Assembly: GCA_050114795.1 (NCBI GenBank)
Contig: JASFRS010000009.1
Span: 1 to 26,902 of the forward strand
From: JASFRS01 sp050114795
GTDB taxonomy: Bacteria > Pseudomonadota > Alphaproteobacteria > Sphingomonadales > CAKZYD01
Direction of reading: 5' to 3'
Length of the DNA: 26,902 nt
Part shown: positions 16,039 through 23,772 of the stretch, in pieces
Layout of the letters: each line of letters starts with the position of its first letter
How positions within the stretch are numbered: the stretch's first letter is position 1
Notes under the pieces: generated by a model
The model's input: the letters and a program-made list of their open reading frames with translations, nothing else
The model's database searches: none
Told to the model about the DNA's origin: nothing
Made by a program: the position numbers and the translations under genes

Positions 16039-16764
16039 ATGAAACGGTCATCGGGGGGTATCGTGGACGGCATACTGGTAAAACATTGCCCATCTTTTTT
16101 CGTCTCAATTGCTCTGGCAATTTTTATATTGGTGCCTAGTGCTAGAAACCCTGCAAATGCGGGAAATTTTGAGTTTGAGTGGCACAAAGTTTTCGGCTCT
16201 GAACAGGAGTGGCTAGGCGCCGCGGGCACTGAATTAAGCTTTGAGCGCTATCATAAATTAATCGACAGCAACTCAAAATCTAGCCCAGGAGTCGCGCAGA
16301 AATGGCAGATATTGACGAACCTGATTCGCAATCAACACCCCCTTGCACAGCTCAAATTAGTGCAGCAATTTTTCAACACTCTGCCTTATCATAGCGATCA
16401 GGAGCTTTATCTGCGGGAAGATTATTGGGCTTCAGCGGGAGAGTTTCTCCGCAATGGTGGGGACTGCGAGGATTATGCCATAGCCAAATACCGTGCTTTG
16501 GTTGATGCAGGCTATGACGCCCGCGCATTACGGATCATTTTAGTGACAAACCGTTTGACCGGCCAACCACATGCCGTCCTTGCCGCCCGCTTTGGAAATT
16601 CGACCTATATCCTTGATAACCAGCGCCAAGAGGTTTTTCTAGATAATGACCTGTCGAATTATGAACCGGTTTATTCAATGAATGAAGTCGGTGTGTGGCG
16701 CCACCATATCTTAGACGACGGTCAGAATCTCGAAGACATAGCAGTCGCCACCCAGTCAAAGTAA
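16039..16764 (+). CDS. Transglutaminase-like periplasmic cysteine protease, LapG type (BTLCP)
   Basis: A 241-aa secreted or membrane-tethered cysteine peptidase of the bacterial transglutaminase-like family. An N-terminal hydrophobic segment (about 18-34) acts as signal or anchor. The catalytic triad is clear: Cys143 in GGDCEDYAIAK, His178 in GQPHAV and Asp193 in YILDN. LapG of Pseudomonas cuts the adhesin LapA from the outer membrane under control of the c-di-GMP receptor LapD. Here neither a lapD-like GGDEF/EAL gene nor a large adhesin is next to it, so partner and substrate are unknown. It is divergent from the POT gene (222-bp spacer) and appears monocistronic. No terminator is obvious behind it. 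Confidence 0.9.
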   Translation: MKRSSGGIVDGILVKHCPSFFVSIALAIFILVPSARNPANAGNFEFEWHKVFGSEQEWLGAAGTELSFERYHKLIDSNSKSSPGVAQKWQILTNLIRNQHPLAQLKLVQQFFNTLPYHSDQELYLREDYWASAGEFLRNGGDCEDYAIAKYRALVDAGYDARALRIILVTNRLTGQPHAVLAARFGNSTYILDNQRQEVFLDNDLSNYEPVYSMNEVGVWRHHILDDGQNLEDIAVATQSK

Positions 16765-17011
16765 TTTAGCTATAAATTTTATCCACAAGCTTAGCCATGG
16801 GGTCTAAAACCCGCATTCTATGAGGTTCGCTAGTCATGTTGCCTTATAGGAGAACGGCCCGTTTTTTTGCATCGATAGGAAGTTGATACAATAACGCAAT
16901 AAGGACACAATAAAGGGCAAACAAAGTTCGGGTTGTATGACTTCCGTCTCTATGGCCCAAACCGTGATAAACCTGCTATTTAAAATTGCTCTATGAATTG
17001 AAAGTCTCTCT

Positions 17012-18193
17012 ATGACCAGCTTCCCACCGCAGCGTATTTTAATGGGTCCCGGACCATCCGACGTGCATCCTCGTGTTTTAAATGCGCTTTCACGCCCAAC
17101 CATTGGTCATTTGGACCCTGTCTTTCAGGAGATGATGGAGAATATTAAGGCATTGTTACGTTATGCATTCTGCACAGACAATGACCTTACCATCCCCTTA
17201 TCAGCACCCGGCTCAGCAGGGATGGAAGCCGCCTTTGTCAATTTGTTGGAACCTGGGGACAAAGTCTTAATCTTGCGCAATGGTGTCTTTGGGGAGCGCA
17301 TGCGTGAAAACGCTATACGCTGTAGTGCCGATCCCATAGTCATTGATGCAGAATGGGGAACAAGCTTTGACTTAAACCAAGTCGAAGACGCATTTAAAGC
17401 GCATGACAACATAAAGGCCCTAGCTTTCGTCCACGCGGAAACATCAACCGGGGTTAGAACGGACCCGCAGCCTCTCGCAGAACTTGCCCATAAGCATGGC
17501 GCATTGGTGATAATAGACGCGGTGACATCTTTGGGTGGCATTCCGCTCAAATGCGATGAGTGGGAATTGGATTTTGTTTATTCAGGCACGCAAAAATGCC
17601 TGTCTGCCCCTCCCGGATTATCTCCCATCACTGTTTCACCGCGTGCAATTGAAAAGATTAGAAATCGGCAGAACCCAGTTCAAAGCTGGTTTCTCGATTT
17701 AAATCTCATCATGGGATATTGGGGTGGCATTGGTGGACGTAGCTATCACCACACGGCACCTGTTAATGCCTTATATGGCCTTCAAGAGGCTTTAGAAATG
17801 CTGAAGGAAGAAGGCTTAGAGGCTGCGCATAAAAGGCATCAACTTTGTCATAGGGCCCTCGCCGCAGGGTTAGAGAAATTAGGCCTCAATCTCCTGGTTC
17901 ATCCAGACCTGAGCCTGCCACAGTTAAACACCGTCATTGTGCCAAATGGTCTTGACGAAGCTCGACTGAGACAAATGCTATTGAAAGATTTCAATATTGA
18001 AATCGGAGCGGGTCTTGGTGCGCTTGCAGGCAAAGTATGGCGCATTGGGCTTATGGGCCAATCTGCAACGCCTAGACATGTCAGCACGGTTTTAAGTGCC
18101 CTTGAAACCTGTCTGGAGCAGCTTCAACATCGTTTCTCCAAAGGAGAAGCTTTGTCCGCTGCCTGGGCGGTATTACATGACCAAAAGAGCTAA
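17012..18193 (+). CDS. Class V PLP aminotransferase, alanine/serine-glyoxylate type
   Basis: A 393-aa fold-type I PLP enzyme. The N-terminal MGPGPSDVHPRVL, Asp169 in IIDAVTS and the PLP lysine Lys195 in SGTQKCLSAPPG are clear. The C-terminal domain has YHHTAPVNALYGLQEAL and GKVWRIGLMG, the pattern of eukaryotic alanine-glyoxylate aminotransferase AGXT and bacterial serine-glyoxylate enzymes. The likely reaction is transfer of an amino group from alanine or serine to glyoxylate, making glycine. That would supply substrate to the glycine cleavage system at the right of the window, though the two operons are 4 kb apart and opposite in strand. The stop is 5 bp before the exporter gene, so the two probably share a transcript. 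Confidence 0.9.
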   Translation: MTSFPPQRILMGPGPSDVHPRVLNALSRPTIGHLDPVFQEMMENIKALLRYAFCTDNDLTIPLSAPGSAGMEAAFVNLLEPGDKVLILRNGVFGERMRENAIRCSADPIVIDAEWGTSFDLNQVEDAFKAHDNIKALAFVHAETSTGVRTDPQPLAELAHKHGALVIIDAVTSLGGIPLKCDEWELDFVYSGTQKCLSAPPGLSPITVSPRAIEKIRNRQNPVQSWFLDLNLIMGYWGGIGGRSYHHTAPVNALYGLQEALEMLKEEGLEAAHKRHQLCHRALAAGLEKLGLNLLVHPDLSLPQLNTVIVPNGLDEARLRQMLLKDFNIEIGAGLGALAGKVWRIGLMGQSATPRHVSTVLSALETCLEQLQHRFSKGEALSAAWAVLHDQKS

Positions 18194-18198
18194 ATTTT

Positions 18199-19998
18199 AT
18201 GTCAGACACGCAAATTTCCGAGGGCTTTATCGCTCATTGGCGACGCTTTGCTCCCTATATTTGGCCAAAAGGGGATCGGGAGCTTAAAACGCGCATCTCC
18301 CTAGCCCTGCTCCTCATGCTCGGTGCCAAGGCGACGGTGTTAATTGTCCCCTTCTTTTATGAAAAAGCCGTCGACATATTGGCTGAGGAAACGCACGAGG
18401 GTGTAGCTGCTGCAATCGGATTGATTGCCGCTTATGCGACAATACGGTTCCTATCCACGGCCTTTCAATATGCCCGCGATGCGATCTACGTAAAAGTCGG
18501 ACAAAGGGCTATCCGCAATCTGGCTCTGGATGTGTTTCGTCACCTCCATGCCTTGTCATTGCGCTTTCATTTGGAACGACGCACCGGTGGCCTGTCCAAA
18601 GCGATAGAACGCGGCACCAAATCTATTGATGAGATGCTGTATTTCATCATGTTTAATATTGCGCCGACCTTATTTGAACTCATTGCCGTGGCTGTGATTT
18701 TTCAAATCAAATTCGGCTGGGTTCTAGTTGCCATCATGGCCGCCTGCGTCATCGCCTACATTGCCTATACGGCCATCATCACCGAATGGCGCACAAGATT
18801 GCGCCGTGAAATGGTCGATGAGGACACCAAGGCCAACAGCCGCGCCATCGACTCATTGCTGAACTATGAAACCGTCAAATATTTCGGCAATGAGGAACAT
18901 GAAGCACGCCATTACGACATGGCCCTGCGGCGCTTTGAGAAGGCCGCAAATTTATCGGATTCATCTTTGGCCCTGTTAAACATCGGGCAAGGGTTTCTCA
19001 CCTCCATCTGCCTGGGCGGAGCTATGGCTTATATCGCCATCGGTATCATGGAAGGACGCTACACAGTCGGCGAACTGGTCCTTGTGAATGCACTGCTTAT
19101 GCAGCTTTTCCGGCCACTGGATATTTTAGGTTGGGTCTATCGCAATATCAAACAGGGCCTTGTCGATATGGAATATCTCTTTGGCCTGCTGGATACGGAA
19201 CAGGAAATTAAAGACCATCCCAATGCGCGGGACCTAAAAATCAACGGAGGAGCCGTTGAATTTGACGATGTTAGTTTTTCTTACGAAGAAAGACGGCAGA
19301 TTCTTCATGATATTTCTTTCAAAATCCCATCAGGCAGAACCTTAGCCGTCGTTGGTCATTCAGGTGCCGGTAAATCCACCCTATCTCGTATTTTATACCG
19401 CTTCTACACCATCAGTGGTGGACGTGTTTTAATTGATGGGCAAAACATTGATGAACTGACGCAAGATAGTCTTCGCAAAGCCATTGGCATCGTACCGCAG
19501 GATACGGTGCTGTTTAACGACACAATCGCCTATAACATCGGCTACGGACGAACCGATGCGAGCTTTAAAGATATTCAAGATGCTGCGCGCCGCGCGCAAA
19601 TTCACAATTTCATCATGAGCTTGCCCGACCAATATGAAACTATGGTAGGCGAGCGCGGCCTAAAACTCTCCGGCGGCGAAAAACAACGCGTGGCCATTGC
19701 CAGAACTTTACTAAAGGATCCGCCTATTTTGATTCTCGACGAAGCAACATCGGCCCTCGACACAAAAACGGAAAAGGAAATCCAATCCGCGCTTAAAGAA
19801 GTCTCCAAAGATCGTACAACCTTAATCATCGCACATCGCTTATCGACAGTCGTCGATGCGGATGAGATTATCGTTATGGATAATGGGCGTATTATTGAAA
19901 GGGGCAAACACCCCCAACTTCTTAGCCATGCAGGCATCTACGCAACGATGTGGAATGAACAGCAGAAAGCCACAAACCTAGAGAATTCAGCGGTTTAA
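18199..19998 (+). CDS. Atm1-family ABC exporter (permease fused to ATPase)
   Basis: A 599-aa half-transporter that should work as a homodimer in the inner membrane. Residues about 30-325 form six transmembrane helices; the ATPase follows, with Walker A GHSGAGKST (386-394), signature LSGGEKQ (490-496), Walker B ILILDEATSALD (510-521) and switch His546. The segment LLNYETVKYFGNEEHE (220-235) is diagnostic for the Atm1/HMT1 group, as opposed to MsbA-type lipid flippases. Bacterial members export glutathione conjugates or persulfides and take part in metal tolerance; mitochondrial Atm1 supports cytosolic Fe-S assembly. It lies 5 bp after the aminotransferase gene. Alphaproteobacteria commonly carry this close relative of the mitochondrial protein. 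Confidence 0.93.
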   Translation: MSDTQISEGFIAHWRRFAPYIWPKGDRELKTRISLALLLMLGAKATVLIVPFFYEKAVDILAEETHEGVAAAIGLIAAYATIRFLSTAFQYARDAIYVKVGQRAIRNLALDVFRHLHALSLRFHLERRTGGLSKAIERGTKSIDEMLYFIMFNIAPTLFELIAVAVIFQIKFGWVLVAIMAACVIAYIAYTAIITEWRTRLRREMVDEDTKANSRAIDSLLNYETVKYFGNEEHEARHYDMALRRFEKAANLSDSSLALLNIGQGFLTSICLGGAMAYIAIGIMEGRYTVGELVLVNALLMQLFRPLDILGWVYRNIKQGLVDMEYLFGLLDTEQEIKDHPNARDLKINGGAVEFDDVSFSYEERRQILHDISFKIPSGRTLAVVGHSGAGKSTLSRILYRFYTISGGRVLIDGQNIDELTQDSLRKAIGIVPQDTVLFNDTIAYNIGYGRTDASFKDIQDAARRAQIHNFIMSLPDQYETMVGERGLKLSGGEKQRVAIARTLLKDPPILILDEATSALDTKTEKEIQSALKEVSKDRTTLIIAHRLSTVVDADEIIVMDNGRIIERGKHPQLLSHAGIYATMWNEQQKATNLENSAV

Positions 19999-20065
19999 TG
20001 TGTAGTTGCACTTTTTTACTTGTGTTTTATGCTCAACAACATTAAACGAATAGCTGATATAAGTT

Positions 20066-20081
20066 TTATGCATATGCATAA
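20066..20081. promoter_or_regulatory. 16-bp perfect palindrome, candidate operator
   Basis: TTATGCATATGCATAA is a perfect palindrome ending 24 bp before the start of the small membrane protein gene. Its core TGCATATGCAT recurs with one change (TGCATGTGCAT, 20434-20444) at a similar distance upstream of the first PEP-CTERM gene. The shared spacing suggests a common regulator. Confidence 0.45.
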
Positions 20082-20105
20082 GGGCTAGGTGGCGTAAGAA
20101 TAACT

Positions 20106-20366
20106 GTGTATTCCGTGGGTAAAAAAGTGAAGGCATTAGCTGCAATTAGCTTTATTTGTTGCAGTGTATTTGCATTGACCTATTTCGCTCCTGGTTTAGA
20201 GGGATCCCCTCAAGCAGATCAGCTAACAACACAAACAACGCCATCTACTTTGCAACTTGATGCATCGCATATCCTGACCATCGCCGGTTTGGGTATGGTT
20301 TTAATTATTGTGAGTCTCGCTATCCGCCAGCATCAGTCCCCCCAAGGATTGAACGAAAAATCATAA
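20106..20366 (+). CDS. Small membrane protein, 86 aa, unknown
   Basis: I do not recognise this protein. It starts with GTG (a second GTG three codons later is also possible) and has weak ribosome binding signals. It has an N-terminal hydrophobic segment (about 9-29) like a signal peptide or anchor, a Thr/Gln-rich linker (40-48), then LQLDASHILT leading into a second hydrophobic segment (about 56-72) and a basic tail (IRQHQ). A short motif, one helix and basic residues near the C-terminus resemble exosortase-type sorting tails such as VPEID-CTERM, but the motif itself does not match well. It is followed by a strong terminator, so it is a single-gene unit just before two PEP-CTERM genes. Confidence 0.6.
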   Translation: MYSVGKKVKALAAISFICCSVFALTYFAPGLEGSPQADQLTTQTTPSTLQLDASHILTIAGLGMVLIIVSLAIRQHQSPQGLNEKS

Positions 20367-20389
20367 GAATTGTTCTCGGCGGCTCAATC

Positions 20390-20419
20390 AGGCCTGTAGC
20401 TTAAGCTGCAGGCCTTTTT
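20390..20419 (+). terminator. Intrinsic terminator after the 86-aa gene
   Basis: AGGCCTGTAGC (20390-20400) pairs with GCTGCAGGCCT (20405-20415) over 11 bp with one G-U, TTAA loop, followed by TTTTTCTTTT. A strong rho-independent terminator 23 bp after the stop. Confidence 0.85.
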
Positions 20420-20424
20420 CTTTT

Positions 20425-20453
20425 GTTTACAATTGCATGTGCATCATTGTATT
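20425..20453 (+). promoter_or_regulatory. Candidate promoter and operator of the first PEP-CTERM gene
   Basis: TTTACA (20425-20430), a 17-bp spacer and TGTATT (20448-20453) form a plausible sigma70-like promoter. The spacer contains TGCATGTGCAT, which is related to the palindrome at 20066-20081. A regulator bound there would sit between -35 and -10. Sequence match only. Confidence 0.35.
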
Positions 20454-20472
20454 TTGGTGTGTAGAGGTGTGC

Positions 20473-21387
20473 ATGACTAATAGAATTAGGACATTTGGAA
20501 AGCAAAGCCTTTGGATTTTGCTGTTCCTCTTATTTGCTGTGCCCGCATCTGCGGTACCGAGCAATAACGTCCAATTGAGAATCACCATAACCAACAATCA
20601 AACGGCCTCCAACAGCCTAGCTTTTGGACCTGTTTTCTTTGGCTTCCACGATGGAAGCTTTGACCCTTTTAACGTCGGCGACTCTGGGACTGAAACAAAT
20701 GGTGGGCCAACACCATTTGGGCAAGCCGTCCTTGATGCTGGCAGCAACAATTTCAGCGGCCTACAAAATTTATTCACACAATCCTCGCCGAATGGTGGTT
20801 CCATAACCTATGGAAATGCAAGAGACACCAATGGTGTATTCAATCCGAATGAATCAGATAATTTCAGCGTTGTAGTTGACATTAATCAAAATAACGAATT
20901 GTTTATTTTTACACGTGTTTTGCCTTCAACTGACGCCTTCGCTGCGACTGACACGTCCTTATCCTTAGCCAATATTCAACAAAACGGGAGCATTACCTTT
21001 CAAATCGTCTCGGCTGCAATATTTGATGCTGCCGCTCAGGATCAGTTTCGCACTGAAGCAGATTATGTCGCAGACCCCGGTGCTTTTGGCAGTGCATCAA
21101 TGGATAATGACCAAATAACGCCTGTCGAATTACTTCATTCTAATTATTTTAGCATATTCGACGACGTCATATTGGTGAATGGCGAGACTTTTTTGGCCCC
21201 TGATTTAGGCATAAGGGACTTCATCCTAGGCACAATCACCATTGAATTCATCACAACCGTTCCAGAACCTACCGCATTTGGAATCAGTTTTATTGGGATA
21301 GTTGGATTATTTGCCGTGAGAAAACGGAAAAAGAAGTTTCGCTCAAATGAAATGGCATTTACCGTGCGCCAACTTGACTCTGTGTAA
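20473..21387 (+). CDS. PEP-CTERM exported protein, spondin_N-like body (paralogue 1)
   Basis: A 304-aa protein from the ATG at 20473, chosen because AGAGGTG precedes it, as in the second paralogue. It has a signal peptide (1-27, ending ASA). The body has ITITNNQ near the start, FGPVFFGFHDGSFDPFNVGD at 51-70 and ELFIFTRVLPSTDAF at 142-156. The last is reminiscent of the spondin_N beta-sandwich, whose bacterial members carry similar MLVPSNDAF segments; this assignment is tentative. The sorting tail is VPEPTAFG (263-270), a hydrophobic helix and RKRKKK (283-288), the signal for exosortase processing. Unusually, 16 residues follow the basic cluster. No exosortase gene is in the window, so it must lie elsewhere. 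Confidence 0.85.
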   Translation: MTNRIRTFGKQSLWILLFLLFAVPASAVPSNNVQLRITITNNQTASNSLAFGPVFFGFHDGSFDPFNVGDSGTETNGGPTPFGQAVLDAGSNNFSGLQNLFTQSSPNGGSITYGNARDTNGVFNPNESDNFSVVVDINQNNELFIFTRVLPSTDAFAATDTSLSLANIQQNGSITFQIVSAAIFDAAAQDQFRTEADYVADPGAFGSASMDNDQITPVELLHSNYFSIFDDVILVNGETFLAPDLGIRDFILGTITIEFITTVPEPTAFGISFIGIVGLFAVRKRKKKFRSNEMAFTVRQLDSV

Positions 21388-21421
21388 ATACAATATCATA
21401 CTCCTTTTAGGAGAGGTGTGA

Positions 21422-22282
21422 ATGTTTGGTGTAAGGTTGCGACATTTAAGGCAGGCCCTTTGGGTTCTGCTTTCTTTGCTTTTAGCAACGCCGGTCGTGG
21501 CGGGACCATCTGACCAGATTCTGATTAACATATCCGTACAGAACAATCAGACTGATCCAAGCGGGTTAAGCTTTGGCCCCGTCTATTTTGCATTTCACAA
21601 TGGCGGTTTTGACCCTTTTAACGTTGGGGACCCCGGGCAAGGCACTCCATTTTCAGATCAATTCTCTCGCAGCAATTATTTCAAATTTGACCCATTGGAA
21701 ACTCTCCTGGTTAACTCAAACTCCAATGGTGTTTCAACCACCTTGAGCGGTGGGTCAGCAAGCTCCGTTAACGGCGAGTTTCAGCCAAACGACCGCAATA
21801 ATTTCAATATCGTCGTCGACCGGAATCAGCAAAATGAATTGTTCATTTTCACGCAGATTCTACCTTCAACTGACGCGTTTTCAGCAACAGACGACTCTCT
21901 AAACCTCAATAATCTTGGAGCACCGGGCGATTCAATAACCTTCTATATTGTCGCCAACACAATCTTTGACGCTGCTGTACTTCAAAACACAACCAACGGG
22001 GCAGAATTTACACCACCCTCTCCAATTGGCCCCGGTGGTGACACGGATTTCACAAATATCTCATTGGTTCCCGCGGATTATTTTCAGGTTTATGATGGCG
22101 TTTTACTTCTTAATGGACAGACCTTTACGGCCCCTGATCTGGGCATTCGGGATTTCATTCTGGGAACAATCACAATCGAATTTATTGCCGTTGTGCCTGA
22201 GCCTGGCGCATTGGGGATTACTGCCATCGGCATCTTCGGCATCTTCATGTTTAGACGCCGACGGCAACAACAATCCACTTAA
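21422..22282 (+). CDS. PEP-CTERM exported protein, spondin_N-like body (paralogue 2)
   Basis: A 286-aa tandem paralogue of the preceding gene, 34 bp after it, with AGGAGAGGTG before the ATG. It has a signal peptide (1-27, ending VVA). Conserved blocks shared with paralogue 1 are FGPVYFAFHNGGFDPFNVGD (51-70), ELFIFTQILPSTDAF (139-153) and APDLGIRDFILGTITIEFI (237-255). The tail is VPEPGALG (258-265), a hydrophobic helix and RRRR at 278-281, ending five residues later, as is typical for PEP-CTERM. Such proteins are exported, cut by an exosortase and usually associated with exopolysaccharide or the cell surface. Its TAA stop shares the TTAA tetramer with the stop of the convergent gcvPB. Confidence 0.88.
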   Translation: MFGVRLRHLRQALWVLLSLLLATPVVAGPSDQILINISVQNNQTDPSGLSFGPVYFAFHNGGFDPFNVGDPGQGTPFSDQFSRSNYFKFDPLETLLVNSNSNGVSTTLSGGSASSVNGEFQPNDRNNFNIVVDRNQQNELFIFTQILPSTDAFSATDDSLNLNNLGAPGDSITFYIVANTIFDAAVLQNTTNGAEFTPPSPIGPGGDTDFTNISLVPADYFQVYDGVLLLNGQTFTAPDLGIRDFILGTITIEFIAVVPEPGALGITAIGIFGIFMFRRRRQQQST

Positions 22283-23772
22283 GCTTCCGCCTGATAAGTC
22301 AATATCGGCTTTCTGGCCGCCAGGGTTTCATCCAGGCGGCGGCGCGGAGCATAATAAGGCGCACCATCAAAATAGTCTTTATCTCCAGCCTTCGCCTTTT
22401 CAGCTAAAGACCTTAAGGCACCGATGAATTGATCCAAGTCGGCTTTGCTTTCCGTCTCCGTCGGCTCAATCAGCATAGCGCCATGAACGACCAAAGGAAA
22501 ATACATGGTCATGGGGTGATAGCCCTCATCAATCATCGCTTTTGCGAAATCTAATGTGGTAACGCCCGTTCCTTCCAGAAAACGGTCATCGAACAAAGCT
22601 TCATGCATGCACGGCCCTTCAAAGGCAGGCGTCATAACATCTTTCAGGCTTTCGAGAATATAATTGGCATTGAGCACTGCATCTTCAGCCACCTGACGCA
22701 GGCCATCCGAGCCATGGGATTTCATATACGTCAAAGCACGAACAAACATGCCCATCTGCCCATGGAAAGCGCACATGCGACCAAAACTTTGTTCAACACC
22801 CGCTTCGCCATCATGCTCAATCAGGCGGAATTCGCCATGCTCATGACGAATGACCGGGCGCGGTACAAAGGGGGCCAGCGCTTCTGAAAAGACAACCGGA
22901 CCGGAACCCGGGCCACCACCGCCATGGGGTGTCGAGAAGGTCTTATGCAAATTGATATGCATAGCATCAATGCCCAGATCACCCGGGCGAACTTTCCCCA
23001 CAATGGCATTAAAATTGGCACCATCACAGTAGAAGAACGCGCCTACAGCGTGAACAGCTTCTGCAATTTCAATGATATCCGGTTCAAACAGGCCGCAGGT
23101 ATTTGGATTGGTCAGCATGATGGCGGCAACATCTTCATCAAGCCGCTCTTTCAGCGCTTCAACATCGACCCGGCCTTTATCATTGGCCGGCACCTTACGC
23201 ACTTCATAGCCGCAAAAAGCTGCTGTTGCTGGATTTGTTCCATGGGCGGACTCAGGCACCAGAACAACTTTACGGGCATCACCACGCGCTTCAAGCGCCG
23301 CACGAATGGCCATTAAACCACAAAGCTCCCCATGTGCTCCGGCCTTAGGTGACATGGCAACCGCAGGCATGGCCGTCAGTTCCATCAGCCATTTCGCCAG
23401 CGTATCAATCAGGCCCAAAGCGCCCTGCACTGTTTTATGAGGCTGGAGCGGATGCAAGTCTGCAAAGCCAGGCAACCGCGCCATTTTTTCATTGAGGCGC
23501 GGATTATGTTTCATCGTGCAGGAACCCAAAGGAAACAGGCCCATATCGATGGCATAATTCAACCGTGACAAGCGCGTGTAATGGCGAACCATCTCTCCTT
23601 CAGCAAGGCCAGGCAGGTCGATAGCCTCACTGCGTTCCAAACCACCCAGACGACTGCCATGAGCTGGTGCGACTTCAAAATCAACACCACTTCTGTTCCG
23701 ATCACCAATCTCGAAAATCAAAGGCTCACTGCGTTCCAGCGCTTTATGGCCGGTGAAGGTTTCAACACTCAT
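22279..23772 (-). CDS. gcvPB: Glycine dehydrogenase (decarboxylating) subunit 2
   Basis: C-terminal half of the split P protein of the glycine cleavage system. It carries PLP and decarboxylates glycine, handing the aminomethyl group to lipoyl-GcvH in the cytoplasm. The 497-aa length fits the split form. The PLP lysine is Lys277 in HINLHKTFSTPHGGGGPG, and the glycine-rich segment after it is characteristic. GSCTMKHNPR at 83-92 is another family block. GGAGGAG lies 7 bases before the ATG, inside the end of gcvPA, with which it overlaps by 4 bp. It is the last gene of the operon and is directly abutted by the convergent PEP-CTERM gene, leaving no room for a separate terminator. Confidence 0.97.
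   Translation of the reverse strand: MSVETFTGHKALERSEPLIFEIGDRNRSGVDFEVAPAHGSRLGGLERSEAIDLPGLAEGEMVRHYTRLSRLNYAIDMGLFPLGSCTMKHNPRLNEKMARLPGFADLHPLQPHKTVQGALGLIDTLAKWLMELTAMPAVAMSPKAGAHGELCGLMAIRAALEARGDARKVVLVPESAHGTNPATAAFCGYEVRKVPANDKGRVDVEALKERLDEDVAAIMLTNPNTCGLFEPDIIEIAEAVHAVGAFFYCDGANFNAIVGKVRPGDLGIDAMHINLHKTFSTPHGGGGPGSGPVVFSEALAPFVPRPVIRHEHGEFRLIEHDGEAGVEQSFGRMCAFHGQMGMFVRALTYMKSHGSDGLRQVAEDAVLNANYILESLKDVMTPAFEGPCMHEALFDDRFLEGTGVTTLDFAKAMIDEGYHPMTMYFPLVVHGAMLIEPTETESKADLDQFIGALRSLAEKAKAGDKDYFDGAPYYAPRRRLDETLAARKPILTYQAEA

Noticed and set aside
23769..23772. gcvP split by a recent mutation
   Set aside because: Both halves are full length, with a strong ribosome binding site before gcvPB; split P proteins are a known normal form.
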